From: Synechococcus sp. CO36386bin_37
Lineage (GTDB): Bacteria > Cyanobacteriota > Cyanobacteriia > PCC-6307 > Cyanobiaceae
Assembly (NCBI GenBank): GCA_011525445.1
Contig: WTGE01000275.1
Span: 1-8,782, forward strand
Length of the DNA: 8,782 bases
Reading direction: 5' to 3'
Shown: piece by piece, positions 1-6,430 of the stretch
Numbering within the stretch: the stretch's first letter is position 1
Layout: the number at the start of each line of letters is the position of its first letter
Translations under genes and position numbers: made by a program
Notes under the pieces: model-generated
Seen by the model: the letters and a program-made list of their open reading frames with translations, nothing else
Database searches by the model: none
Told to the model about the DNA's origin: nothing

Positions 1-60
1 ATTCGAACCCCTGACCTCTGCGGTGCGATCGCAGCGCTCTACCAGCTGAGCTAAGACCCC
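1..60 (-). tRNA. tRNA-Ala, anticodon CGC (3' end cut by window edge)
   Basis: Read on the minus strand from position 60, the sequence folds as a tRNA: acceptor 5' arm GGGGTCT, D arm GCTC/GAGC around an 8-base loop, anticodon stem CTGCG/CGCAG with loop ATCGCAC, a 5-base variable region, then T-stem AGGGG and loop TTCGAAT. The window ends exactly after the T loop, so the 3' half of the T stem, the acceptor 3' arm and any CCA are outside. The loop puts CGC at positions 34-36 (window 25-27), which reads the alanine codon GCG; G at positions 1-4 and the overall sequence resemble bacterial tRNA-Ala. The G3:U70 identity pair cannot be checked because base 70 is missing. The octamer GCGATCGC lies across the anticodon region (25-32). 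Confidence 0.9.
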
Positions 61-132
61 GTCGCTCGAAACTTAGCGGCAGCTCGATGTCTTGCCCGAG
101 GCAGAATGGTGTCTTTGCGTCAGGGAACCAGC
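61..132. other. Divergent intergenic region between tRNA-Ala and the DUF2555 gene
   Basis: This 72-base gap must hold the promoter of the minus-strand tRNA and the leader of the plus-strand DUF2555-coaBC pair. On the minus strand a TAAGTT hexamer lies about 15 bases before the tRNA 5' end and could be a -10 box, but no good -35 stands at the right distance. On the plus strand AGGGA at 122-126 is a plausible ribosome binding site for the ATG at 133. No convincing plus-strand promoter is visible. Confidence 0.4.
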
Positions 133-336
133 ATGCCGATTACGCCGGAATCTCTAGATGCGTTTGACGATGACAAGGTGGCTTTGCTGGCGCAGCGCCT
201 CGAAGACGACGATTACCCCACTCCTTTTGATGGCTTAGGTGATTGGCATCTGTTGCGCGCTTTGGCGATTCACCGCCCTGAGCTCACGGGTCCTTATGTC
301 CATTTAGTTGATCAGGAACCATTTGATGAAGATTGA
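133..336 (+). CDS. DUF2555 family small protein
   Basis: A 67-residue acidic protein of unknown function. Its sequence matches what I know of DUF2555, a short family found mainly in cyanobacteria: an N-terminal stretch rich in Asp and Glu, the RLEDDDYPTPFDGLGDWHLL core (about residues 23-42), then RPELTGPYVHL and an acidic end. There is no signal peptide or membrane segment, so it should be a soluble cytoplasmic protein. I chose ATG 133 because AGGGA sits 6 bases upstream and the family sequence begins there; an in-frame ATG at 106 would add nine unrelated residues. Its last 11 bases overlap the start of coaBC, so the two are probably cotranscribed and translationally coupled. That does not prove a role in CoA synthesis. 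Confidence 0.85.
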   Translation: MPITPESLDAFDDDKVALLAQRLEDDDYPTPFDGLGDWHLLRALAIHRPELTGPYVHLVDQEPFDED

Positions 337-1615
337 GGCCTCAAGGCTTCTAGAGGGGCGTCGTCTTCTCGTAGCGGCTTCGGGAAGCATCGCCGCGGTT
401 AAAACCCCTCTCCTCGTGAGCGCGTTGGTGAAGGCGGGGGCCGAGGTGCGGTGTGTCATCACTCCCAGCGCTTCGCGTTTTGTCAGTCCTGTGGCACTCG
501 CAAGTCTGAGTCGTCACCGTTGCTTTCAGGATCAGGATCAGTGGGAGCCATGCCAACCGCGGCCATTGCATATCGAGTTGGCTGAATGGGCTGATCTTGT
601 CGTCGTGGCTCCCCTAAGTGCAACAAGCTTGGCTCGCTGGACTCAGGGGCTAGGGGATGGCTTGCTGGCCTCTTTGCTTTTGGCCTGCGAGCGCCCTGTG
701 GTGGCGGCTTCAGCCATGAATACAGCAATGTGGGGCAATGCCTCGGTCCGTCGCAACTGGGATCTTTTGCAAGGTGATCAACGGGTCCTGTGCCTAGGAC
801 CAGAACCAGGGTTGCTGGCTTGTGATCGAGTCGGAGAGGGGCGAATGGCTGATCCCGTTCTGATTCAATTGGCGGTTCTCCATGCGCTTAAGCGAGGGAG
901 CAAGGAACGCCAATTGACGCGTGATTGGAGTGGTCGTTCCCTGCTCGTTACCGCTGGCCCAACGGTGGAAGCCCTGGATCCTGCCCGAATCATTAGCAAT
1001 CGCAGCAGCGGACGCATGGGCGTGATGCTGGCTCAAGCTGCCCGATGGCGCGGTGCACGGGTTGAGTTGGTTCATGGCCCCTTGCAGGTGCCACAGGCTT
1101 GGCTTGAGGGGGTGTCTTGCCATCGGGTTGAGTCCTCGCAAGAGATGCAATCGGCGTTGTTTGCGCTGAACAAGGAAGCTGATGCTGTGGCGATGGCCGC
1201 AGCTGTTGCCGATCTGCGGCGTCGCGGTGGTGCGCGTTCTGATAAACACGCCAAGGATGCGGTTGTCAGTGTGCTGTCAGCCGAAATGGAGCCTGTCCCA
1301 GACCTGTTGGCCAGCCTGGTCGAGCGCCGACCTGCTGGACAGGTGGTTTTGGGATTTGCTGCTCTGACCGGTCCAGCCGACGCCCTGCTGGAGCGAGCAC
1401 GTCACAAACTCGCAGCGAAAGGCTGTGATCTGTTGTTTGCGAACCCGATCGATCAACCCAATCAGGGGTTTAGATCCGATCGAAATGGTGGATGGTTGCT
1501 CCGAAACGATGGATCGCAGGAACAGTGGGTGCCTCAATGCAAGCTTGAGCTCGCAAACCGTCTGCTTGACGAAATCGCACGATATTGGCTGCCAGGGGAA
1601 ACAGCCAGCCGGTGA
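326..1615 (+). CDS. coaBC: Bifunctional phosphopantothenoylcysteine decarboxylase / phosphopantothenate-cysteine ligase
   Basis: A 429-residue cytoplasmic enzyme catalysing two consecutive steps of coenzyme A synthesis: joining cysteine to 4'-phosphopantothenate (CoaB) and decarboxylating the product to 4'-phosphopantetheine (CoaC, FMN-dependent). The CoaC domain is about residues 12-185: flavin-binding GSIAAVKTP (20-28), the likely catalytic His in HIELAEWAD (His82), the MNxxMW motif with Asn131, and Cys165 before GEGRM. The usual Pro two residues before Met in PxMNxxMW is Ser here. The CoaB domain (about 203-425) begins with VTAGPTVEALDPAR and the SNRSSGRMG nucleotide-binding segment. Length is normal for the fused bacterial protein. 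ATG 326 was chosen because AGGA lies about 8 bases upstream; the frame is also open from a TTG at 308. It overlaps the preceding gene by 11 bases. Confidence 0.95.
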   Translation: MKIEASRLLEGRRLLVAASGSIAAVKTPLLVSALVKAGAEVRCVITPSASRFVSPVALASLSRHRCFQDQDQWEPCQPRPLHIELAEWADLVVVAPLSATSLARWTQGLGDGLLASLLLACERPVVAASAMNTAMWGNASVRRNWDLLQGDQRVLCLGPEPGLLACDRVGEGRMADPVLIQLAVLHALKRGSKERQLTRDWSGRSLLVTAGPTVEALDPARIISNRSSGRMGVMLAQAARWRGARVELVHGPLQVPQAWLEGVSCHRVESSQEMQSALFALNKEADAVAMAAAVADLRRRGGARSDKHAKDAVVSVLSAEMEPVPDLLASLVERRPAGQVVLGFAALTGPADALLERARHKLAAKGCDLLFANPIDQPNQGFRSDRNGGWLLRNDGSQEQWVPQCKLELANRLLDEIARYWLPGETASR

Positions 1616-1769
1616 GGATTTTCTCGATCGGAGGAGGTTTCTGAGGAATCGGTAACGCGAAGGCTTGTTGAGAGCTGCAAAAGGCCAGCCGGAACTCCCG
1701 TTTTCCCCTTGTAATATCGACTAATCGGTGGATACCGTGCCTGTTCGGCTCATCAGCTTTCTTCCTTCT
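1616..1769 (+). other. Intergenic region and psbO leader
   Basis: This 154-base stretch contains no gene I can support. It has no convincing hairpin terminator after coaBC. GCCAGCCGG occurs twice as a direct repeat, once at the very end of coaBC (1604-1612) and once at 1684-1692; I give it no function. The right part carries the likely psbO promoter, followed by a pyrimidine-rich leader (1757-1769) with no Shine-Dalgarno sequence before the chosen ATG. Confidence 0.5.
1712..1717 (+). promoter_or_regulatory. Putative -10 box of the psbO promoter
   Basis: TAATAT is one change from the consensus TATAAT-type box, in a T-rich context after a C/T run. No good -35 hexamer is seen 16-18 bases upstream, so the promoter may depend on an activator or an alternative sigma factor. 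Transcription would start near 1724-1726, giving a leader of about 45 bases to ATG 1770. That start site would also make the upstream in-frame GTG at 1728 an unlikely initiator. Confidence 0.45.
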
Positions 1770-2591
1770 ATGCGCATCCGTCCCCTGCTGGCCCTGGTGC
1801 TGGCCCTTTGTCTCACCGTCGTAACTGCCTGCAGTGGTGGTGCTGAGGCCATAGATCGATCCAACGTCACCTATGACGACATCAGAAACACAGGCAAGGC
1901 CAATGATTGCCCCACCTTGCCGGATTCAGCTCGTGGCTCCATCAATCTGACAGCTGGATCTGCTTATGAATTGAGAGGGATCTGCATGCATCCCTCCCAG
2001 GTTTATATCAAAGGTGAACCCGCCAACAAACGCCAAGAAGCCCAGTTCATTGAAGGCAAAATCCTCACCCGCTACACCTCCAGCTTGGATGAGGTTTTTG
2101 GAGATCTCATCGTCAGTGAAGATGGCTTGACTTTTAGCGAGAAAGGTGGAATTGATTTCCAACCCATTACTGTCCTGGTTCCAGGGGGTGAGGAATTCCC
2201 TTTCACCTTCTCAAGCAAAAATCTTCAAGCCACAGCTGAAGGTTCAGCGCTCACGACCAGCACGGATTTCGAAGGTACCTACCGCACTCCCAGTTATCGC
2301 ACCAGCAACTTCATTGATCCCAAAGGGCGCGCCCTGACGACAGGCGTGGATTACCCCCAGGGACTCGTTGGTTTGGGTGGTGATTACGAAGAACTCGAAG
2401 CTGAAAATGTGAAGCGTTACATTGACGGTACCGGTTTGATGAGCTTCTCGATTACGAAAGTGGACCCGGAAACGGGTGAATTTGGTGGAGTTTTCACGGC
2501 GATTCAGCCCTCAGATTCCGATATGGGTGGTCGAGAGATTGTTGACGTAAAGATCAGTGGAGAGGTGTTTGGTCGTCTCGAGGAGGCTTAA
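1770..2591 (+). CDS. psbO: Photosystem II manganese-stabilizing protein PsbO
   Basis: A 273-residue precursor of the 33-kDa extrinsic subunit on the lumenal face of photosystem II, which stabilises the Mn4CaO5 cluster and its chloride requirement. Residues 1-27 are an export signal: basic MRIRP, a Leu/Val/Ala core, then AEA as a type I cleavage site. Family hallmarks follow: LTYDDI-like VTYDDIRNTGKAN, the paired cysteines in NDCPTLP and RGICMHP that form the conserved disulfide, KGEPANKRQ, GIDFQPITVLVPGGEEFPF, and GEFGGVFTAIQPSDSDMG near the end. Length is normal. An in-frame GTG at 1728 would add 14 residues before the signal peptide, so ATG 1770 is preferred although it has no Shine-Dalgarno. 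The leader also contains VTAC, a possible lipobox (see findings). A strong terminator follows, so the gene is probably monocistronic. Confidence 0.96.
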   Translation: MRIRPLLALVLALCLTVVTACSGGAEAIDRSNVTYDDIRNTGKANDCPTLPDSARGSINLTAGSAYELRGICMHPSQVYIKGEPANKRQEAQFIEGKILTRYTSSLDEVFGDLIVSEDGLTFSEKGGIDFQPITVLVPGGEEFPFTFSSKNLQATAEGSALTTSTDFEGTYRTPSYRTSNFIDPKGRALTTGVDYPQGLVGLGGDYEELEAENVKRYIDGTGLMSFSITKVDPETGEFGGVFTAIQPSDSDMGGREIVDVKISGEVFGRLEEA

Positions 2592-2612
2592 AGCCTTACC
2601 AACCCATGCACT

Positions 2613-2651
2613 GACACAAAAAAGGGGAGCTGAGGCTCCTTTTTTTGTGTC
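2613..2651 (+). terminator. Rho-independent terminator after psbO
   Basis: A hairpin 22 bases after the psbO stop: GGAGC (2626-2630), loop TGAG, GCTCC (2635-2639). The stem is extended by G.T wobbles and an A run pairing with the T run, and GACAC/GTGTC at the outer ends can pair across a one-base bulge. Seven T residues (2640-2646) follow the GC stem, as expected of an intrinsic terminator. The A run on the left arm means the element could also act on the other strand, but no minus-strand gene arrives here. Confidence 0.9.
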
Positions 2652-2696
2652 ATCTGGGAGAATCACGCCGTTAAAGATCGAAGGGTGTTTCCCTCC

Positions 2697-3866
2697 ATGA
2701 CCACCAATTCTCTCTCCCCCGAGCGTGCCGGCGTGATTGCTCCCTATGGAGGCACTTTGGTCGAGTTGATGGTGGCTGAGGCTGATCGCGCTGCAGTTAA
2801 GGCTTCAGCAACCACAAGCATTGAGTGTTCCGATCGCAATGCCTGCGATGTTGAGCTGCTCGTCGTAGGTGGTTTCTCCCCTGAGCGTGGGTTCATGCAT
2901 CAGAGCGATTACGACGCGGTTGTGGCTGGGCATCGCACCACCTCGGGATACCTCTTTGGGTTGCCAATTGTGATGGACACCGATCGCGATGACGTTGCGG
3001 TTGGAGACAAGGTTTTGTTGACTTACAAAGGTCAGGATCTTGCCGTTCTCACCGTTGGAGACAAGTGGGAGCCTGACAAGGTCGTGGAAGCCAAGGGTTG
3101 TTACGGCACTACCTCACTCGAACATCCAGCGGTGCGAATGATTGCCACCGAGCGCCGTCGTTTTTACCTCGGAGGCTTAGTGCAGGGTCTGCAGCTTCCA
3201 GAGCGAGAGTTTCCTTGCAAAACGCCGGCTGAGGTTCGGGCCGAGCTCCCCGATGGTGAAGATGTTGTCGCGTTCCAGTGCCGTAATCCCATTCATCGCG
3301 CTCATTACGAGCTGTTCACCCGCGCGCTGCACGCTCAAAACGTCAGTAAGAACGCAGTTGTTCTCGTTCACCCCACGTGTGGACCAACCCAGCAAGACGA
3401 TATTCCTGGTGTTGTTCGATTCCAAACCTATGAACGCCTCGCCGCTGAAGTGAGCAATTCGCGCATTCGTTGGTCCTATCTGCCCTACGCCATGCACATG
3501 GCTGGACCCCGTGAAGCCCTCCAACACATGATCATTCGCAGGAATTACGGTTGCACTCACTTCATCATTGGCCGCGATATGGCTGGATGCAAGTCGTCTT
3601 TAACAGGAGATGATTTCTATGGCCCCTACGACGCCCAGAACTTTGCCAAAGAGTGCGCTCCCGAGCTCACCATGGAGACGGTTCCATCTTTAAATCTTGT
3701 TTACACCGATGAAGAGGGCTATGTCACAGCTGAACATGCTGAGGCACGTGGTCTGCACGTCAAAAAGCTCAGTGGAACCCAATTCCGCAAAATGCTGCGG
3801 AGCGGTGAGGAGATCCCTGAATGGTTTGCGTTCCGCAGTGTTGTTGAGGTCCTGAGGGCCTCCTGA
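2697..3866 (+). CDS. sat: Sulfate adenylyltransferase (ATP sulfurylase)
   Basis: A 389-residue cytoplasmic enzyme that activates sulfate with ATP to adenosine 5'-phosphosulfate and pyrophosphate, the first step of assimilatory sulfate reduction. The N-terminal PUA-like part (about 1-165) contains GGFSPERGFM. The catalytic part carries QCRNPIHRAH (194-203), corresponding to the QxRNPxHxxH nucleotide-binding motif, and GRDMAG (292-297), where many homologues have GRDHAG. The FYGPYDAQ and LSGTQFRKMLRSG segments near the end are also typical. There is no APS kinase domain, so PAPS formation would need a separate gene. It contains nine cysteines. ATG 2697 fits the family N-terminus, with AAGGG about 11 bases upstream; GTG 2685 would add four residues. 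It lies alone between the psbO terminator and ftsH. Confidence 0.95.
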   Translation: MTTNSLSPERAGVIAPYGGTLVELMVAEADRAAVKASATTSIECSDRNACDVELLVVGGFSPERGFMHQSDYDAVVAGHRTTSGYLFGLPIVMDTDRDDVAVGDKVLLTYKGQDLAVLTVGDKWEPDKVVEAKGCYGTTSLEHPAVRMIATERRRFYLGGLVQGLQLPEREFPCKTPAEVRAELPDGEDVVAFQCRNPIHRAHYELFTRALHAQNVSKNAVVLVHPTCGPTQQDDIPGVVRFQTYERLAAEVSNSRIRWSYLPYAMHMAGPREALQHMIIRRNYGCTHFIIGRDMAGCKSSLTGDDFYGPYDAQNFAKECAPELTMETVPSLNLVYTDEEGYVTAEHAEARGLHVKKLSGTQFRKMLRSGEEIPEWFAFRSVVEVLRAS

Positions 3867-3912
3867 CGTTTTAATTTCCTATTAACATTCCTTCATCAGA
3901 GGCGGAAAAACC
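3867..3912 (+). promoter_or_regulatory. Possible ftsH promoter and leader
   Basis: The 46 bases between sat and ftsH are distinctly AT-rich compared with their surroundings. TATTAA (3880-3885) and TAACAT (3883-3888) are -10-like, but no -35 stands at a standard distance. GAGG (3899-3902) and GGA (3904-3906) precede the TTG start and could serve as the ribosome binding site. No terminator is seen after sat, so readthrough from sat is also possible. Confidence 0.35.
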
Positions 3913-5766
3913 TTGAACAAACGTTGGCGCAATGTTGGGCTTTACGTCCTGCTAGTGGTGGTTGTAATCGTTGTTGGCACTGCTTTCCTGGACCGTCCCG
4001 ATCCGGCGACGGCAGCTAGGACCTTGCGATACAGCGATTTTGTGGAGTCCGTTCAAGAGGACCAGGTCAGTCGAGTTTTGTTGTCGCCCGATCGCGGAAC
4101 AGCACAAGTCGTTGAGACCGACGGTCGTCGTGCCGAGGTCAATCTTGCTCCAGACAAAGATCTGTTGAAACTCCTGACGGACCACAATGTCGACATTGCC
4201 GTTCAACCTTCACGTCAGCCTGGTGCCTGGCAACAAGCCGCCACCAGCTTGATTTTCCCTCTGCTTTTGCTCGGGGGATTGTTTTTCTTGTTCCGGCGTG
4301 CTCAAGGAAGTGGGGCAGGAGGTGGCAATCAGGCCATGAACTTTGGAAAAAGCAAAGCGAGAGTTCAAATGGAGCCCACTACCCAGGTCACTTTTGGAGA
4401 CGTGGCTGGAATTGAAGGCGCAAAGCTTGAGCTCACTGAAGTTGTCGATTTTCTGAAGAATCCAGATCGGTTCACTGCCGTTGGCGCGAAGATTCCAAAG
4501 GGTTGTCTTTTGGTCGGTCCTCCTGGTACTGGTAAAACTCTTCTCGCAAAGGCTGTCGCTGGTGAAGCAGGGGTTCCGTTCTTCTCAATTTCCGGCTCAG
4601 AATTTGTCGAGATGTTCGTGGGTGTGGGTGCAAGTCGTGTTCGGGATTTGTGCGAACAAGCCAAGAAAAATGCTCCCTGCATCGTTTTCATCGACGAGAT
4701 TGATGCGGTAGGCCGTCAGCGAGGTGCCGGCTTGGGTGGTGGAAACGATGAAAGAGAGCAAACTCTCAACCAACTTCTCACTGAGATGGATGGTTTTGAA
4801 GGCAATACGGGCATCATCATCATCGCTGCAACCAACCGCCCTGATGTACTGGACTCAGCATTGATGCGACCGGGTCGTTTCGATCGTCAAGTGACCGTCG
4901 ACCGTCCTGATTACGCTGGAAGGCTTCAAATTCTTGGGGTTCACGCTCGCAGCAAAACTCTTTCCAAAGATGTTGATCTTGATAAAGTTGCGCGTCGAAC
5001 TCCTGGTTACACAGGAGCCGATTTAGCCAATCTGCTGAATGAAGCAGCCATTCTTGCTGCGAGACGTCAGCTCACTGAAATCAGCAATGATGAAATCAGT
5101 GATGCCATTGAACGCATCATGGTTGGACCTGAGAAGAAAGATCGGGTCATGAGCGAGAAGCGAAAGCGTCTTGTTGCCTATCACGAAGCTGGTCATGCGC
5201 TTGTGGGTGCATTGATGCCTGATTACGACGCTGTTCAGAAAATTTCGATCATTCCCAGGGGTAATGCCGGCGGTCTGACCTTCTTCACCCCCAGCGAAGA
5301 AAGGATGGAGTCCGGCCTCTATTCGAGGACTTACCTGCAAAACCAGATGGCAGTCGCTCTAGGTGGCCGTGTCGCTGAAGAAATTGTTTATGGGGAAGAT
5401 GAGGTCACAACAGGTGCATCGAATGATCTCCAGCAGGTTGCGTCTGTTGCTCGTCAGATGGTCACTCGTTTCGGCATGAGTGACAAACTCGGGCCTGTTG
5501 CCTTGGGTCGTGCTCAGGGTGGAATGTTCCTTGGCAGAGATATCGCCGCTGAGCGTGACTTCTCCGAGGACACTGCCGCGACCATCGATTCCGAGGTCTC
5601 TGACCTCGTCGATACGGCGTATGCACGCGCAACCAAAGTTCTCGTGGATAATCGAATTGTGCTCGACGAGCTCGCTGAAATGCTGGTGGAAAATGAAACC
5701 GTTGATTCACAGGAATTGCAGGATCTCTTGATCCGGAGCGATGTCCGGATTGCTGAATACGTCTGA
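3913..5766 (+). CDS. ftsH: ATP-dependent zinc metalloprotease FtsH (FtsH2 type)
   Basis: A 617-residue membrane-anchored AAA+ protease. Two N-terminal membrane segments (about 8-25 and 112-127) flank a lumenal or periplasmic domain. The AAA module has Walker A GPPGTGKT (202-209), Walker B with FIDEID (259-264), and the second region of homology with ATNRPDVLD and RPGRFDR. The peptidase has the zinc motif HEAGH (424-428) and a likely third ligand Asp505 in the TTGASND segment. Close resemblance to cyanobacterial FtsH2 suggests it works in thylakoids, probably as a hetero-oligomer with an FtsH3 partner, removing damaged D1 during photosystem II repair; the paralogue assignment is inference. The start is TTG at 3913: it gives the expected MNKRWRN-type N-terminus and no nearby ATG precedes the first membrane segment. 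The 3' end overlaps the next gene by 26 bases. Confidence 0.95.
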   Translation: MNKRWRNVGLYVLLVVVVIVVGTAFLDRPDPATAARTLRYSDFVESVQEDQVSRVLLSPDRGTAQVVETDGRRAEVNLAPDKDLLKLLTDHNVDIAVQPSRQPGAWQQAATSLIFPLLLLGGLFFLFRRAQGSGAGGGNQAMNFGKSKARVQMEPTTQVTFGDVAGIEGAKLELTEVVDFLKNPDRFTAVGAKIPKGCLLVGPPGTGKTLLAKAVAGEAGVPFFSISGSEFVEMFVGVGASRVRDLCEQAKKNAPCIVFIDEIDAVGRQRGAGLGGGNDEREQTLNQLLTEMDGFEGNTGIIIIAATNRPDVLDSALMRPGRFDRQVTVDRPDYAGRLQILGVHARSKTLSKDVDLDKVARRTPGYTGADLANLLNEAAILAARRQLTEISNDEISDAIERIMVGPEKKDRVMSEKRKRLVAYHEAGHALVGALMPDYDAVQKISIIPRGNAGGLTFFTPSEERMESGLYSRTYLQNQMAVALGGRVAEEIVYGEDEVTTGASNDLQQVASVARQMVTRFGMSDKLGPVALGRAQGGMFLGRDIAAERDFSEDTAATIDSEVSDLVDTAYARATKVLVDNRIVLDELAEMLVENETVDSQELQDLLIRSDVRIAEYV

Positions 5767-6391
5767 TCGTCAAAAGTGGTTGGTGGCCTCATTAGGTCTT
5801 CAACCACTGATCATTGTTTTACGGCCTGATGAGAGTGATCTCCTTGGGCCTTTTTTGCATTCAACGCTGTGCCAACGACTCGATCAGTTGCATGACCTTG
5901 GTGTTCGACACATCGAAATCGCCTGGTCGAAAGATCATCGCTGGTTTGCCCTGATGGATGCGATTCAATCCCGTCATCCAGACCTCCTGCTCGGGGTGGC
6001 CTCCGTGACGTCTCGACTTGGAGTTCAAGCAGTGATCGATCTGGATCTTCCTTATGCCATGTCACCCCTATTCGACCAGGATTTAGTGTCGTTTGCTCAT
6101 AGCCGTAATTGTTGTCTCGTGCCTGGTGTGATGACGCCTACCGAGATTCGACAAGCTCAAACGATGGATTGCCAGCTTGTGAAAGTGTTCCCAGCCAGTG
6201 TTATGGGGATTGGCTACTACCGCCAGATTTGTGCACCCATGGGAGATCTTCCATTTGTGATTGCTGCGGGGGGGTTGAGTGTGGCGGATCTGAAGTCATG
6301 GCTGGCGGCTGGTTATGACGCCATTGCTTTAGGTCGAGGCGTTTTCCGTACAGAAGACAACATTGCTGATCTCCGCGATTGGTTGACGTGA
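5741..6391 (+). CDS. eda: KDPG/KHG aldolase family protein (Eda-like)
   Basis: A 216-residue predicted TIM-barrel class I aldolase. The family normally cleaves 2-keto-3-deoxy-6-phosphogluconate or 4-hydroxy-2-oxoglutarate to pyruvate plus an aldehyde through a lysine Schiff base. The likely Schiff-base lysine is Lys148 in VKVFPAS, the general acid/base Glu59 is in GVRHIEIAW, and VPGVMTPTE and AAGGLS match other core segments. Several positions differ from E. coli Eda as I recall it: the phosphate-binding Arg four residues after Glu is Ser63, the Thr of the GTV segment is Ser88, and the Thr of PTGG is Ala176. The substrate is therefore uncertain. ATG 5741 lies 26 bases inside ftsH, with GGAG only two bases upstream; TTG 5780 or GTG 5783 would remove the overlap but lack a binding site. 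It is probably cotranscribed with ftsH. Confidence 0.85.
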   Translation: MSGLLNTSDRQKWLVASLGLQPLIIVLRPDESDLLGPFLHSTLCQRLDQLHDLGVRHIEIAWSKDHRWFALMDAIQSRHPDLLLGVASVTSRLGVQAVIDLDLPYAMSPLFDQDLVSFAHSRNCCLVPGVMTPTEIRQAQTMDCQLVKVFPASVMGIGYYRQICAPMGDLPFVIAAGGLSVADLKSWLAAGYDAIALGRGVFRTEDNIADLRDWLT

Positions 6392-6430
6392 GACTTATCT
6401 GCTACAGATGGGATAGTGATTTGGTTTCGG

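Noticed and set aside
1..60. tRNA at the window edge as an integration site
   Set aside because: No integrase gene, no repeated tRNA 3' end and no composition change are seen beside it; its 3' side is outside the window.
794..1249. 151-residue open frame antisense to coaBC
   Set aside because: It lies entirely within coaBC, shows no recognisable domain and no ribosome binding site, and is expected by chance in GC-rich coding sequence.
1604..1692. Direct repeat GCCAGCCGG (1604-1612 and 1684-1692)
   Set aside because: Only nine bases and two copies, one inside coaBC; no sign of an attachment site or mobile element.
3177..3560. 127-residue open frame antisense to sat
   Set aside because: It is fully inside a well-recognised gene and its translation resembles no family I know.
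6383..6417. TTGACG (6383-6388) as a -35 box for the basic-tailed protein gene
   Set aside because: The nearest -10-like hexamers, TACAGA at 6403 and GATAGT at 6412, give spacings of 14 and 23 bases, both poor; the TTGACG also lies in the aldolase coding end.
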